Shown here piece by piece: positions 23,325 to 32,029 of a stretch of DNA of 64,000 nucleotides. Source of the stretch: Actinomadura macrotermitis. GTDB taxonomy: Bacteria; Actinomycetota; Actinomycetes; Streptosporangiales; Streptosporangiaceae. Positions within the stretch are counted from its first letter, which is position 1. The number at the start of each line of letters is the position of its first letter. Both the position numbers and the translations under genes were made by a program. Location: positions 1,574,073 to 1,638,072 of the forward strand of contig NZ_WEGH01000002.1 of the NCBI RefSeq assembly GCF_009604375.1, written 5' to 3'. The notes below the pieces were generated by a model. That model was not told the DNA's origin. It searched no databases and saw only the letters and a list, made by a program, of their open reading frames with translations.

Positions 23325-24466
23325 CGCGCGAGCACGCCGCGGAAGGGGAGCGCGACCAGCAGCGCGGCCAGGACGAGGAGGCCGCTCACCCAGAGCGGCC
23401 CGGTCGCCGTGCCGAGGGCGGCCGCGGCGATGGGCGGCCCGGCGGCGGCGCCGGCGTTGAGGGCCGCGGTCGCGTACGAGCCCGCCATGGTGGGGGCGCC
23501 CGCCGCCTCGTAGAGGACGCGCGTGATCAGCGTGCCGCCGAGCGCGAACGACAGCGCGCCCTGCGCGAACACCAGGGCGAGCAGGGCGGGCGGCTCGCCG
23601 GCGAGGAGGGCCAGGGCGGGCCAGCCGGCGAGCAGCAGCGGCCCGCCGGCCGCGACGACCAGGCCGGGCCGCCGGTCGGACAGGCGCCCGGCGAGGGTGA
23701 CGCCCGCGAAGGACCCGGCGCCGAAGAGCACCAGGACGACCGGGATCCACCGCTCGCCCAGCCCGGCGGCGCCGGTCACGACCAGGGCGAGGAAGGTGAA
23801 GCTCGCGAAGGTCGCCGCGTTCACCAGCGCGCCGAGCAGCATGACCAGCAGCAGCCGCGGGCTCCTGAGCTGCGCGAGCTCCGCCCGCAGGGCCGGTCCG
23901 CCGGTCGTGTCCGCCTGGGCGGGCCGCGCCGGGAGCCCCTTGAGGACGCCGAGGGCCGCGGGCAGGCAGAGGAGGGCGACGGCCCAGAACACGGCCCGCC
24001 AGCCGAGCAGCGCGCCGAGCACCGCTCCGCCCGGGACGCCGGCGACCGTGGCGATCGTCGTGCCCGACAGCAGCACGGCGAGCGCGCGCCCCTTGCGGTC
24101 GGGGGAGACGAGCGCGGCGGCGGTCGTCAGCGCCACGGCGAGGAAGCCCGCGTTCGCGAGCGCGGCGACGGCCCGGGTGGCGAGCAGCACCGGGAAGCTC
24201 GCGGTGACGGCGCCGACGACGTGCGCCGCCGCGAACACGAGGACGAACCCGAGCAGGCTCGCCCGTCCCGGCCGGTTGCGGGCGAGCCCGGCCATGAGCG
24301 GCGCGCCGACGACCATGCCGATCGCGAAGGCCGAGGTGAGCAGGCCCGCCGACCCGGCCGACACGCGCAGATCGGCGGCGATGTCGGGCACGAGGCCGGC
24401 GAGCATGAACTCCGAGGTGCCCATGGCGAAGACCGCCAGGGCGAGCAGGTACAGCGGAAGAGGCAT
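23294..24466 (-). CDS. MFS drug exporter, Cmx/CmlR chloramphenicol-efflux type
   Basis: 390 residues, twelve membrane segments. LAVFAMGTSEFMLAGLVPDIAADLRVSAGSAGLLTSAFAIGMVVGAPLMAGL, FPVLLATRAVAALANAGFLAVAL and GWRAVFWAVALLCLPAALGVL closely follow the Cmx/CmrA/CmlR chloramphenicol exporters of Corynebacterium, Rhodococcus and Streptomyces (DHA1 group). It probably exports phenicols or an unknown similar compound by proton antiport. ATG 24466. The 3' end overlaps the convergent secreted-protein gene by 31 bp. Confidence 0.87.
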   Translation of the reverse strand: MPLPLYLLALAVFAMGTSEFMLAGLVPDIAADLRVSAGSAGLLTSAFAIGMVVGAPLMAGLARNRPGRASLLGFVLVFAAAHVVGAVTASFPVLLATRAVAALANAGFLAVALTTAAALVSPDRKGRALAVLLSGTTIATVAGVPGGAVLGALLGWRAVFWAVALLCLPAALGVLKGLPARPAQADTTGGPALRAELAQLRSPRLLLVMLLGALVNAATFASFTFLALVVTGAAGLGERWIPVVLVLFGAGSFAGVTLAGRLSDRRPGLVVAAGGPLLLAGWPALALLAGEPPALLALVFAQGALSFALGGTLITRVLYEAAGAPTMAGSYATAALNAGAAAGPPIAAAALGTATGPLWVSGLLVLAALLVALPFRGVLARQGVASSMGE

Positions 24467-24612
24467 CGAGATGCTCCGGGGCGAGGAGAGGCGGGAAGGC
24501 GTCTCGTCACCGCGGCCAGCACCCGGGTACTGGTTCAGGGGGCTGACGGCGCGTGACCGAAAGCCCCCTCCTTGTCCGCTTCGGGGCTCGACATGATCTC
24601 TACGCTACCCGG

Positions 24613-25098
24613 TCACAGCGGCCCGAGGGCGGTGCCGGGCGCCAGGTCGAGGTCCAGTGCCGCCAGCGGGCCGAGCAGCTGCCGCTCCTCGTACTGGAAG
24701 TGCGACTCCATGATCGCGGAGAGGCCGTCCAGGTGGGACGACAGCCGCTCCGGCGGAGCACCCGAGTTGAGCGCCTGCTCGAATTGCCGCAGCAGCGACG
24801 CGATCAGCTCGTGGTCCTGCTGGAGCTTGGCGATCGTGGGGCGCAGCTCGGGATGGCGCTCGGCCAGCTCGGGGAACAGCGCGTCGTCCTCGCTGACATG
24901 GTGGCCGCTGAGCGCGGCGCAGAATCCATGGCAGTACAGCAGGAGATCGTTGCCCGCCGACGCGGCGTCCCCGGCGTCGATCGCCTCTCGCGCGAGCCGC
25001 AGCGCCCGGCGCAGCCGCTGGTGCACGGCCGCGAGTTCTCGGTTCCAGGCGACGATCCTGTTCTCGTCGCCCGCTTTCTCAGACGGGGAAAGGGTCAT
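24613..25098 (-). CDS. hemerythrin HHE domain protein
   Basis: 161 residues from ATG 25098, with GGAAGG ahead, preferred over upstream in-frame starts. The metal ligands of an HHE bundle can be followed: His in AAVHQRLRRAL, HGFCAALSGHHVSEDDALFPELAERH, QDHELIASLLRQFEQAL and ESHFQYEERQLLGPL (H-HxxxE-H-HxxxE). Such proteins bind a di-iron centre and take part in oxygen, nitric oxide or iron handling. Stand-alone gene between the MFS exporter and the esterase. Confidence 0.87.
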   Translation of the reverse strand: MTLSPSEKAGDENRIVAWNRELAAVHQRLRRALRLAREAIDAGDAASAGNDLLLYCHGFCAALSGHHVSEDDALFPELAERHPELRPTIAKLQQDHELIASLLRQFEQALNSGAPPERLSSHLDGLSAIMESHFQYEERQLLGPLAALDLDLAPGTALGPL

Positions 25099-25246
25099 AT
25101 GACCGGCCTTCCGGTCCGGCGCCTCCATGCCTGACGCGGTCCGCCACCGGCACGCGACGCTGCCCAGAGCATAAACGATCATGCCCGGAAGCGGCGCGGG
25201 ACCCGGTCACGGGCCCGTCCGGCGTTCCCGGACGAGCCCGTGGCGG

Positions 25247-26839
25247 TCAGCGCGTGTAGAGGTACTCGCCCGCCCACCGGATGATGTCGCGGGTCGGCCG
25301 CCCCGCCGCCGGGACGAAGTTCGCCGCGTCGTTCACACTGCCCGTCCCGTCGTAGCGGGCCCGCAGCGGGTAGGCGAACACCGGGCGGGTGCGGGCCGCG
25401 CCGTGCTCGTCGGTGCCCGACGCGACGACCTTGTCCGGGGCGGTGCCGCGCTCGACCCAGTCCATCAGGCCGGGCAGCGGGTCGAACGTCTGGAGCCGGT
25501 AGCCGCCGAGCCCGCAGTGGTACATCGTCGGCGCGAGGAACGCGCGCGCCCACGTGCGGGTCGCGGCGAGACCGCCGTTGCGGCGGGCGAGCCGCGCGTA
25601 GTAGTCGAGCGTGCCGACCGCCGGGATCGACTGGTCGGCCCAGCCGTGCCAGAGCACCAGCTTGCCGCCGCGCCGCCGGAACCGGTCCAGGTCCAGGCTC
25701 ATCGCGTTGCCCTTGGCGCCCTCGGCGGTGAGCCGCCGCAGTTCGGCGGCGGTGAACCGGAATTGCGCGACCGACGAGTGCGGCGTGCCGATCGGGTAGC
25801 CGGCGTACTTGAGGTAGTTGTCGGCCAGCGGCGCGATCGTGCCGTACGGCCCGGCGACCGACGAGCCCTCCCAGCCGAGCTCGGAGCCGCGCGAGGCCCA
25901 GCCCGGGTAGAGCCGGCGGCCGTGCGGGTCGCGCGGCCCGTCGTACAGCCTGCGGGCGACGGCGACCTGCGCGGGGGTGAGGCAGTCGGGCCGGTCGGTG
26001 TCCGGGGGGCACTGCAGCCGCACCGGGTCGTAGGTGCACGTGCGCGGGTCGTCGATCTGCCCGTCGGTGAGCCCGTCGAGGCGGTCGCAGGACTTCAGGA
26101 CGGCCGCGTGCAGCGCGGGCAGCTTGGCCGGGGTGAGCACGGGCCTGCCGTCCGGCCCGTCGTTGACCCTGGCGAGCCAGGTGAAGTACACGCCGAACAG
26201 CGCGCTCATGTCCTGCGCGGGCGCCCCGGCGACGATGCCGTCGAAGTCGTCGGGGTAGCGCTGTGCGAGCAGCAGCGCCTCGCGGCCGCCGGTCGAGCAG
26301 CCGTCGAAGTAGGAGCGCTTCGGCGGCGCGCCGTAGAACTCGGCGATGACGCGCTTGGACGCGACCGACACCGCGTGCGGGGCCCGGTAGAAGTAGTCGT
26401 CGCGGGCCTGCTGGTCGTGTGCGGCCCAGGTGCCGTCCATGATGTTCACCGGGAACGGCCCGGCGCCGGTGTGCCCGTCGTCGGTGACGGCGACGGCGGC
26501 GTCCCCGTCCAGCCCGCCGGGCCCGCAGCGCGGGAACCGGTCCGGCGGGAGCTGCACCCCGCACAGGCCGTGGCAGCCGAACTGGACGTAGCGGCCCGCG
26601 TAGGTACCGAGCGGAAGCCGCAGCCGGAACCCGATCTTCGACCCGGCCGTCCCGCGCACCTCGCAGTAGGCGGGCTGGCCCCCGGTCGCCGCCACCTCGG
26701 CGGCCTCGGTGACCCGGGCGTCGCCGTACTCCCGCACCAGTTCCCGGCAGGACGGCGCGGCGGCCTCCGCCGTCACCGCGCTCAGCCCGGTCATGACCAT
26801 CATCAGCGCCAGCGCCGATGACAGGATCCTCCATCGCAT
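25247..26839 (-). CDS. secreted tannase/feruloyl esterase-family hydrolase
   Basis: 530 residues from ATG 26839 with GGGAGG ahead. Signal peptide MRWRILSSALALMMVMTGLS ending near AEA-AAPSC. The tannase-family CS-D-HC signature is present: nucleophile in DGCSTGGREALL (Ser182 next to Cys181), an Asp in WADQSIPA and His-Cys in YHCGLGG; the two cysteines normally form a disulphide that links the triad. HGLCGVQLPP and MDGTWAAHDQQARDDYFYRAPH are also family hallmarks. Likely extracellular esterase for plant phenolic or similar aromatic esters. Confidence 0.9.
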   Translation of the reverse strand: MRWRILSSALALMMVMTGLSAVTAEAAAPSCRELVREYGDARVTEAAEVAATGGQPAYCEVRGTAGSKIGFRLRLPLGTYAGRYVQFGCHGLCGVQLPPDRFPRCGPGGLDGDAAVAVTDDGHTGAGPFPVNIMDGTWAAHDQQARDDYFYRAPHAVSVASKRVIAEFYGAPPKRSYFDGCSTGGREALLLAQRYPDDFDGIVAGAPAQDMSALFGVYFTWLARVNDGPDGRPVLTPAKLPALHAAVLKSCDRLDGLTDGQIDDPRTCTYDPVRLQCPPDTDRPDCLTPAQVAVARRLYDGPRDPHGRRLYPGWASRGSELGWEGSSVAGPYGTIAPLADNYLKYAGYPIGTPHSSVAQFRFTAAELRRLTAEGAKGNAMSLDLDRFRRRGGKLVLWHGWADQSIPAVGTLDYYARLARRNGGLAATRTWARAFLAPTMYHCGLGGYRLQTFDPLPGLMDWVERGTAPDKVVASGTDEHGAARTRPVFAYPLRARYDGTGSVNDAANFVPAAGRPTRDIIRWAGEYLYTR

Positions 26840-26930
26840 CGCGTGCCTCCCTCGTCGCGTCTCATCCACGCGTCGAACGGAGGGCCGCGAGATCGACACG
26901 GCCGCCGGACTTCTTTCGTGTGCCCGGAAA

Positions 26931-26964
26931 CGCCGCGGCCCCCGGAGGTCCGGGGGCCGCGGCG
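26931..26964 (-). terminator. strong hairpin after the oxidoreductase gene
   Basis: Perfect 15-bp arms (26931-26945 and 26950-26964) with the loop AGGT, starting 8 nt after the stop of the indolepyruvate oxidoreductase gene. No T-tract, as usual in actinomycetes. Confidence 0.75.
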
Positions 26965-26972
26965 GTCCGAGG

Positions 26973-29900
26973 TCAGGCGACGGGCTGCGCCGTCCGGGCC
27001 GTCCGCCAGGACGCCATCAGCGCGCGCAGCCGCTCGTGGTAGCGGGCGACGTTCGCGGTCTTGACGTCCTCGTAGCCGCGGACCATGTCCGGCAGCGCGG
27101 CGATCTCCACCGCCAGGTCGTGCCGGCCCCGGTCCAGGTCCGCGACCAGCTCGTCCACCACGGCCAGGTACTCGGTGACCAGGCGCCGCTCCACCCGCCG
27201 CTGCTCGGCGCCGCCGAACGGGTCCAGCGGGGTGCCGCGCAGCCGCCGCATCGCGCGCAGCACGTGGAAGGCGGGCCGCGCCGACCGGCCGAGCGCGATC
27301 TTCTTGTCCATGCCGAGCGCGCGCAGCACCGGCGGGTGCAGCATGTACTTCACCGTCGCGCCCTCGCCGAACTGCTCCTCGACCTTCTCCCGCAGCGCCG
27401 GGTCCAGGTGCAGCCGCGCGACCTCGTACTCGTCCTTGTAGGCCATCAGCTTGAACAGGTTGCGGGCGACCGCGAGCGCGAGCGGCTGCCCGGTGACCCC
27501 GGCGGCCTTCTCGGCGCGCTCGACGCGCCGCACCGTGTCCAGGTAGCGCTTGGCGAGCGCCACGTCCTGGTAGGCGGTCAGCTCGGGGACGCGGACCGCG
27601 AGCACGTCGGCGAGCGTGGCCTCGGCCGGCTTCGGCTTCTCCGCCGCCTTCCCCCACGACGGCTCCAGCACCAGCCGCCGCCCGGCGCGGAACGCCTGCA
27701 CGTTCCGCTCGACCTGCACGCCGTTGACCGCGAGGGCCTCCTCGACGGCCTTGGCCGACAGCGGCAGCAGCCCCGCCTGGTAGGCGGCGCCGACCACGAC
27801 GAAGTTGGCCGGGGTGGCGTCGCCGAACCACTGCTCGGCGAGCGCGAGGGCGTCCAGCGCGACCAGCGCGTCGCCGCGGGCGCGCCCGGCGATCCGGCGG
27901 ACCAGGCTCGCGGCCGGCGGCAGCTTCGCCGCCGTGTCGGTGATCATCTGGCCGGTCGGCACCTCGCCGGTGGACACCACCGCGCCGGTGCGGGCCGCGT
28001 CGCAGCGCGCCAGGTTGACGTCGGAGGCGCCGGCCAGGGCGTCGAACACCAGGTAGGCGTCCGCGCCGCCGGTGCCGATCATCGCGGGCCGGTCCGCGGC
28101 GTCCGGCGCGATCCGCAGGTGCGACACGACCGCGCCCGCCTTCTGGCTGAGGCCGGTCTGGTCCAGCGCGCGGGCGTGCCGGCCGTCGATCATCGCGGCC
28201 ATCGCCAGCACCTGGCTGACGGTCACCACGCCGGTGCCGCCGATGCCGACCAGCAGCACGTCGGCGGCGTCGGGGACACGCGCCGGCTCGGGCAGCTCGC
28301 CGATCGGCTCCAGCGTCGCGCGCGCCTTCTTCTTGCCCGGGACGACGGTGAGGAACGACGGGCAGTCGCCGTCCAGGCACGAGTAGTCCTTGTTGCAGGA
28401 CGTCTGGTTGATCTGGGTCTTGCGGCCGAACTCGGTCTCCACCGGCTCCACGCTGAGGCAGTTGGACTTCACGCCGCAGTCGCCGCAGCCCTCGCACACC
28501 GACTCGTTGATCAGCACCCGGGTGACCGGGTCGGGCGCCTGCCCGCGCTTGCGCTTGCGGCGCGTCTCGGCCGCGCACGCCTGGTCGTACAGCAGCACGG
28601 TGACGCCCTTGATCTCGCGCAGCTCGCGCTGCACGTCCTCCAGGTCGTCGCGGTGCCGGACGGCCACGCCGGGCGCCCACGCGGCGCCGCGCGGGTACTT
28701 GCCCGGGTCGTCCGCCACCACCACGATCTTGGCGACGCCCTCGGCGTGCAGCATCCGGGTGATCGAGACCGGGTCGGTGCCGCCGTCGGCGTCCTGCCCG
28801 CCGGTCATCGCGACCGCGTCGTTGTACAGCAGCTTGTAGGTGATGTCGGTGCCCGCCGCGACGGCCTGCCGGATGGCGAGGCTGCCGGAGTGGAAGAACG
28901 TGCCGTCGCCGAGGTTCTGGAACATGTGCGGGGTGCCGCTGAACGGCTGCGCGCCGACCCACGCCGCGCCCTCGCCGCCCATCTGCAGGGTGCCGATGCT
29001 GCGGTCCATGAACGCGCTCATGATGTGGCAGCCGATGCCGCTCGCGGCGATCGACCCGTCCGGGACGGTGGTGGAGCGGTTGTGCGGGCAGCCGGAGCAG
29101 AAGTAGGGCGTCCGCGACGCCGACAGCAGGTTGATCTGCGGCTTGCGCGGGCGCAGCACCGGGTGCCGCAGGTCCACCCGCTCCTCGCCGAGCCGCTCGG
29201 CCAGCGGCTTGGCCAGCGCGCGGGTGAGGCGGTCGGCGTCCAGGCCGCCGTCCAGCGGGATGAGCGGCTTGCCGAGCACGGCGGGCCGGTCGGCCAGGTC
29301 GTACAGGACGTGCCGGATCTGCGTCTCGACGAACGCGCGCTTCTCCTCCACCACGATGATCTCGCGCAGGCCGGCCGCGAACTCGGTGACCTTCGCGGCG
29401 TCCAGCGGGTGGATCATGCCGAGGCGCAGCAGCCGCACCCCGGCGCGGGCGAGGCCCGCCTCGTCCAGGCCGAGCCGGTCCAGCGCCTCGCGCAGCTCCA
29501 GGTAGGTGCGGCCGGCCGCGACCAGGCCGATCCGCGCGTCGCCGGCCGCGCCCTCGATCCGGTCGATGCCGTTGGCCGCCGCGAACGCCGCCGCGGCCGC
29601 GAGGCGGCCCTCCAGCACCTCGCTCTCCAGCGCGGTGGTGGTCTTGATGTCGATGCCGGGCTTGCGGGTCACCTTCCAGCGGCGGCCGCGCCAGGCGAAC
29701 TCCGGCAGGACGGGCGCGTCCACCGGCGCCGCGTCCACCACCTCGAAGCCGTCGGCCACATCCGTGACGATCTTGAAGCCGGTCCAGGCGCCGCTGAACC
29801 GCGACATCTCCAGGCCGAGCCGGCCGAGCCGCAGCACGTCGCCGACCGACGCGGGCACCAGCACCGGCATGAACGCGTCGGCGAGCGCGCCCTCGGTCGC

Positions 29901-30374
29901 CGACGGCAGCGTGGAGGACTTGCACGACGGGTCGTCGCCCGCCACCACCAGCACCCCGCCGCGCTCGCTCGTGCCGAGCCAGTTGGCGTGCTTGAAGGCG
30001 TCCAGGGAACGGTCCACGCCGGGCGCCTTGCCGTACCAGAGGCCGAACACGCCCTCGAAGCGCGGGTCCGGCAGGTGCTGGGCGAGCTGCGACCCGCACA
30101 CCGCCGTCGCCGCCAGCTCCTCGTTCACCCCCGGCACGAACCGGATGTCGTGCGCCTCCAGCAGCTTCCCGGACCGCTGCAGCTGCTGGTCCAGGCCGCC
30201 GAGCGGCGAGCCCCGGTACCCGGAGACGAAACCGGCGGTGGACCAGCCGCGCAGGACGTCCGCCCGCTTCTGGTCGAGCAGCAGCCTGACCAGGGCCTGC
30301 ACGCCCCCGAGGGCGATCCGGCCGGACTCCAGTTCCAGGCGGTCGCGAAGGCGGGCGGACGGTGATGCGGTCAT
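26973..30374 (-). CDS. indolepyruvate:ferredoxin oxidoreductase family protein (fused)
   Basis: 1133 residues from ATG 30374 (MTASPSARLRDRLELESGRI). It joins the parts that archaea encode as IorA and IorB: an N-terminal pyrimidine-binding domain (VSGYRGSPLGGLDQQLQ), a TPP domain in the middle (YFCSGCPHNRSTTVPDG, GIGCHIMSAF, LGDGTFFHSG), a ferredoxin-like [4Fe-4S] insert CEGCGDCGVKSNC followed by more Cys, and a C-terminal gamma domain (LLVGIGGTGVVTVSQVLAMAA, GLSQKAGAVVSHLRI). It oxidatively decarboxylates aryl-2-oxoacids to acyl-CoA with ferredoxin. The divergent Lrp gene and its dyad suggest amino-acid-responsive control of this catabolic step. Confidence 0.92.
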   Translation of the reverse strand: MTASPSARLRDRLELESGRIALGGVQALVRLLLDQKRADVLRGWSTAGFVSGYRGSPLGGLDQQLQRSGKLLEAHDIRFVPGVNEELAATAVCGSQLAQHLPDPRFEGVFGLWYGKAPGVDRSLDAFKHANWLGTSERGGVLVVAGDDPSCKSSTLPSATEGALADAFMPVLVPASVGDVLRLGRLGLEMSRFSGAWTGFKIVTDVADGFEVVDAAPVDAPVLPEFAWRGRRWKVTRKPGIDIKTTTALESEVLEGRLAAAAAFAAANGIDRIEGAAGDARIGLVAAGRTYLELREALDRLGLDEAGLARAGVRLLRLGMIHPLDAAKVTEFAAGLREIIVVEEKRAFVETQIRHVLYDLADRPAVLGKPLIPLDGGLDADRLTRALAKPLAERLGEERVDLRHPVLRPRKPQINLLSASRTPYFCSGCPHNRSTTVPDGSIAASGIGCHIMSAFMDRSIGTLQMGGEGAAWVGAQPFSGTPHMFQNLGDGTFFHSGSLAIRQAVAAGTDITYKLLYNDAVAMTGGQDADGGTDPVSITRMLHAEGVAKIVVVADDPGKYPRGAAWAPGVAVRHRDDLEDVQRELREIKGVTVLLYDQACAAETRRKRKRGQAPDPVTRVLINESVCEGCGDCGVKSNCLSVEPVETEFGRKTQINQTSCNKDYSCLDGDCPSFLTVVPGKKKARATLEPIGELPEPARVPDAADVLLVGIGGTGVVTVSQVLAMAAMIDGRHARALDQTGLSQKAGAVVSHLRIAPDAADRPAMIGTGGADAYLVFDALAGASDVNLARCDAARTGAVVSTGEVPTGQMITDTAAKLPPAASLVRRIAGRARGDALVALDALALAEQWFGDATPANFVVVGAAYQAGLLPLSAKAVEEALAVNGVQVERNVQAFRAGRRLVLEPSWGKAAEKPKPAEATLADVLAVRVPELTAYQDVALAKRYLDTVRRVERAEKAAGVTGQPLALAVARNLFKLMAYKDEYEVARLHLDPALREKVEEQFGEGATVKYMLHPPVLRALGMDKKIALGRSARPAFHVLRAMRRLRGTPLDPFGGAEQRRVERRLVTEYLAVVDELVADLDRGRHDLAVEIAALPDMVRGYEDVKTANVARYHERLRALMASWRTARTAQPVA

Positions 30375-30460
30375 GGGACACCTCGCGCGGGGCGGGACAC
30401 TGTGATCCAGGTCATTGACCCTCGCGGGCTGCGCACCCTGCAAGATGATGTACTGGAAAT

Positions 30461-30475
30461 TGAGCGGATTGCTCA
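30461..30475. promoter_or_regulatory. Lrp-type dyad TGAGC-N5-GCTCA
   Basis: TGAGCGGATTGCTCA, a perfect 5-5-5 palindrome with an A/T-flanked centre, 36 bp before the Lrp start and 86 bp before the divergent oxidoreductase start. A 15-bp dyad is the standard size of Lrp/AsnC sites. Confidence 0.6.
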
Positions 30476-30511
30476 GGGATCGCCCTGTTCGGTGCCCGGA
30501 GGTTGAGCGTT

Positions 30512-30994
30512 ATGGTGCGCGTCGACATGCTCGACATCAAGATCCTGCGGCGGCTCGTCGAGCAGCCCCGCATCGGCGTCACCGAGCTCGCCGCCCGGCT
30601 CGGCATCGCCCGCAACACCGCGCACGCCCGCGTCGAGCGGCTGGAGCGCGACGGGGTGATCGGCCACCGCGGCCGCGAGGTCGACATCGGCGCGCTCGGC
30701 TTCGAGCTGACCGCGTTCGTCACCCTGGAGGTCGCGCAGGGGCGGCTGCGCGAGGCCGCGGCGTCGCTGGCGGCGATCCCGCGCGTGCTGGAGGTCCTCG
30801 GCATCACCGGGCAGGGCGACCTGCTGGTCCGCGCCGCCGCGCCGAACGGCGGGCAGCTGCACGAGGTGATCGACGCGATCCTGGCGTGCCCGGGGGTGCG
30901 GCGCAGCACCACCTCGATCGTGCTGACCCACCAGGTGCCGTTCCGCGTCGGCCCGCTGCTGGAGGACGAGGAGCGCCGCCGCGGCGCGCACTAG
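30512..30994 (+). CDS. Lrp/AsnC-family transcriptional regulator
   Basis: 160 residues from ATG 30512, spaced 9 nt from GGAGG; a TTG at 30503 would overlap that RBS. N-terminal HTH (LDIKILRRLVEQPRIGVTELAARLGIARNTAHARVERLERDGVI) and C-terminal RAM ligand-binding domain (FVTLEVAQGRLREAAASLAAIPRVLEVLGITGQGDLLVRAAA, ending TTSIVLTHQVPFRVGPLL). It is divergent from the indolepyruvate oxidoreductase, the presumed target, and overlaps the convergent TetR gene by 4 bp. Confidence 0.92.
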   Translation: MVRVDMLDIKILRRLVEQPRIGVTELAARLGIARNTAHARVERLERDGVIGHRGREVDIGALGFELTAFVTLEVAQGRLREAAASLAAIPRVLEVLGITGQGDLLVRAAAPNGGQLHEVIDAILACPGVRRSTTSIVLTHQVPFRVGPLLEDEERRRGAH

Positions 30995-31548
30995 GGCGCG
31001 GCGGCGAGGACCAGCTCGGCCAGTTCGCGGGCGGACGCGCCGGAGCCGGTGGCGCCGGCCGCCAGCGCCCCGTCGATGAGCAGGGAGAGCTGGGCTGCGG
31101 CGTGGACGGGCCGCGGATGCCCGAGTTCGCGCAGTTCGTGTTCCAGCAGCCCCCGCACGCGCTCGCGGTAGGCGCGGGTGACCTCGTGCCCGGGATGGTC
31201 GGGATCGGGAAGGGCGAGGTCGGCGGCCAGATAACGGCAGCCCCGGAAGTCCGGCCTGGTGGTGACCTCGGCGATCCCGTCGAAGACGGCGAGCAGGCGG
31301 GCGCGCGGGTCGTCGCCCGCTTTCCGCATGGTCTGCCGGTAGAGCTCCACGTCCTCGGCGGTACTGCGCCGCAGCACCTCCACGATCAGCCCGTCCTTGC
31401 CGCCGAAGTGCTCGTACAGCGAGCGCCGGGCCACGCCGGCGGCCTTCAGCAGCGCGTCGACGCCGACGTTCATGCCCTGCGCGTACGTCAGCTCCTGGGC
31501 GGCGTCCAGCAGGCGTTCGCGGGGGCCGGGCGCGGTGCGGGTGCTCAT
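30991..31548 (-). CDS. TetR/AcrR-family repressor
   Basis: 185 residues. HTH at about 10-55: RERLLDAAQELTYAQGMNVGVDALLKAAGVARRSLYEHFGGKDGLIVEVL; the rest is a helical ligand-binding domain with TRPDFRGCRYLAADLALPDPDHPGHEVTRAYRERV. Divergent from a SnoaL-like gene and an oxidoreductase; two copies of a 16-bp dyad overlap their promoter. That makes this TetR protein the likely repressor of that operon and, through the shared region, of itself. Confidence 0.92.
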   Translation of the reverse strand: MSTRTAPGPRERLLDAAQELTYAQGMNVGVDALLKAAGVARRSLYEHFGGKDGLIVEVLRRSTAEDVELYRQTMRKAGDDPRARLLAVFDGIAEVTTRPDFRGCRYLAADLALPDPDHPGHEVTRAYRERVRGLLEHELRELGHPRPVHAAAQLSLLIDGALAAGATGSGASARELAELVLAAAP

Positions 31549-31567
31549 GGTGCCAGCCTGCCACCCG

Positions 31568-31618
31568 TTGACGAGTAGATCAACCGTTCTATATGGTCTG
31601 AGTAGACCGACCGATCTA
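31568..31618 (+). promoter_or_regulatory. sigma70-like promoter with two TetR operators
   Basis: TTGACG at 31568-31573 and TATATG at 31590-31595 with a 16-bp spacer. Operator 1, TAGATCAACCGTTCTA (31576-31591), fills the spacer; operator 2, TAGACCGACCGATCTA (31603-31618), covers the expected start site. The two agree in 13 of 16 positions. Binding would block RNA polymerase for the SnoaL-oxidoreductase operon. Confidence 0.7.
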
Positions 31619-31634
31619 TCTAAAGGATCCGAGC

Positions 31635-32027
31635 ATGGCGCTCCGCACCACCACCGAGGTCATCGACCGCTTCAACCACGCCTTCACCGCCCGCGACACC
31701 ACCGCCCTCGCCGGCCTGATCGCCGAGGACTGCGTGATGGAGTCGGTCCAGCCGGCCCCCACCGGCGAGCGCGTCGAAGGCGGCGCGGCCTGCCTGGCCT
31801 GGTGGAGCACGCTCATCGAGGACCGCACCAGCCGGTTCGAGCCGCAGGAGGTCGTCGTCGCCGGCGACCGGGCGACGATCCGCTGGCACTTCCACTTCGG
31901 CACCGGCCCCTCCGACTGGGTGGAGGGCGTGAACCTCATGCACGTCCGCAACGGCCTCATCGTCGAGGCCCTCGGCTACAGCAAGACGGCCGGCGAGGTC
32001 CCCCTGGCCACCGAGACGGGAGCCTGA
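31635..32027 (+). CDS. SnoaL-like / NTF2-fold protein
   Basis: 130 residues, ATG 31635 with AAAGGA ahead. TTEVIDRFNHAFTARDTTALAGLIAEDCVMESVQPAPTGERVEGGAACLAWWSTL is the helical cone lid and WVEGVNLMHVRNGLIVEALGYSKT the terminal hairpin of a SnoaL-like fold. Substrate unknown. First gene of a TetR-controlled operon; the oxidoreductase ATG follows 2 nt after its stop. Confidence 0.85.
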   Translation: MALRTTTEVIDRFNHAFTARDTTALAGLIAEDCVMESVQPAPTGERVEGGAACLAWWSTLIEDRTSRFEPQEVVVAGDRATIRWHFHFGTGPSDWVEGVNLMHVRNGLIVEALGYSKTAGEVPLATETGA

Positions 32028-32029
32028 AC

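Noticed and set aside
24467..24612. A leader peptide and attenuator before the Cmx-like exporter, as known for some phenicol exporters
   Set aside because: A GTG-initiated frame overlaps the exporter start, but it has no RBS and I see no alternative hairpins that would support attenuation.
26709..30405. Very long plus-strand open frames opposite the indolepyruvate oxidoreductase
   Set aside because: They are antisense shadows of high-GC coding sequence, low-complexity in translation (Arg/Gly/Ala/His), without family motifs, while the minus-strand frame has cofactor motifs throughout.
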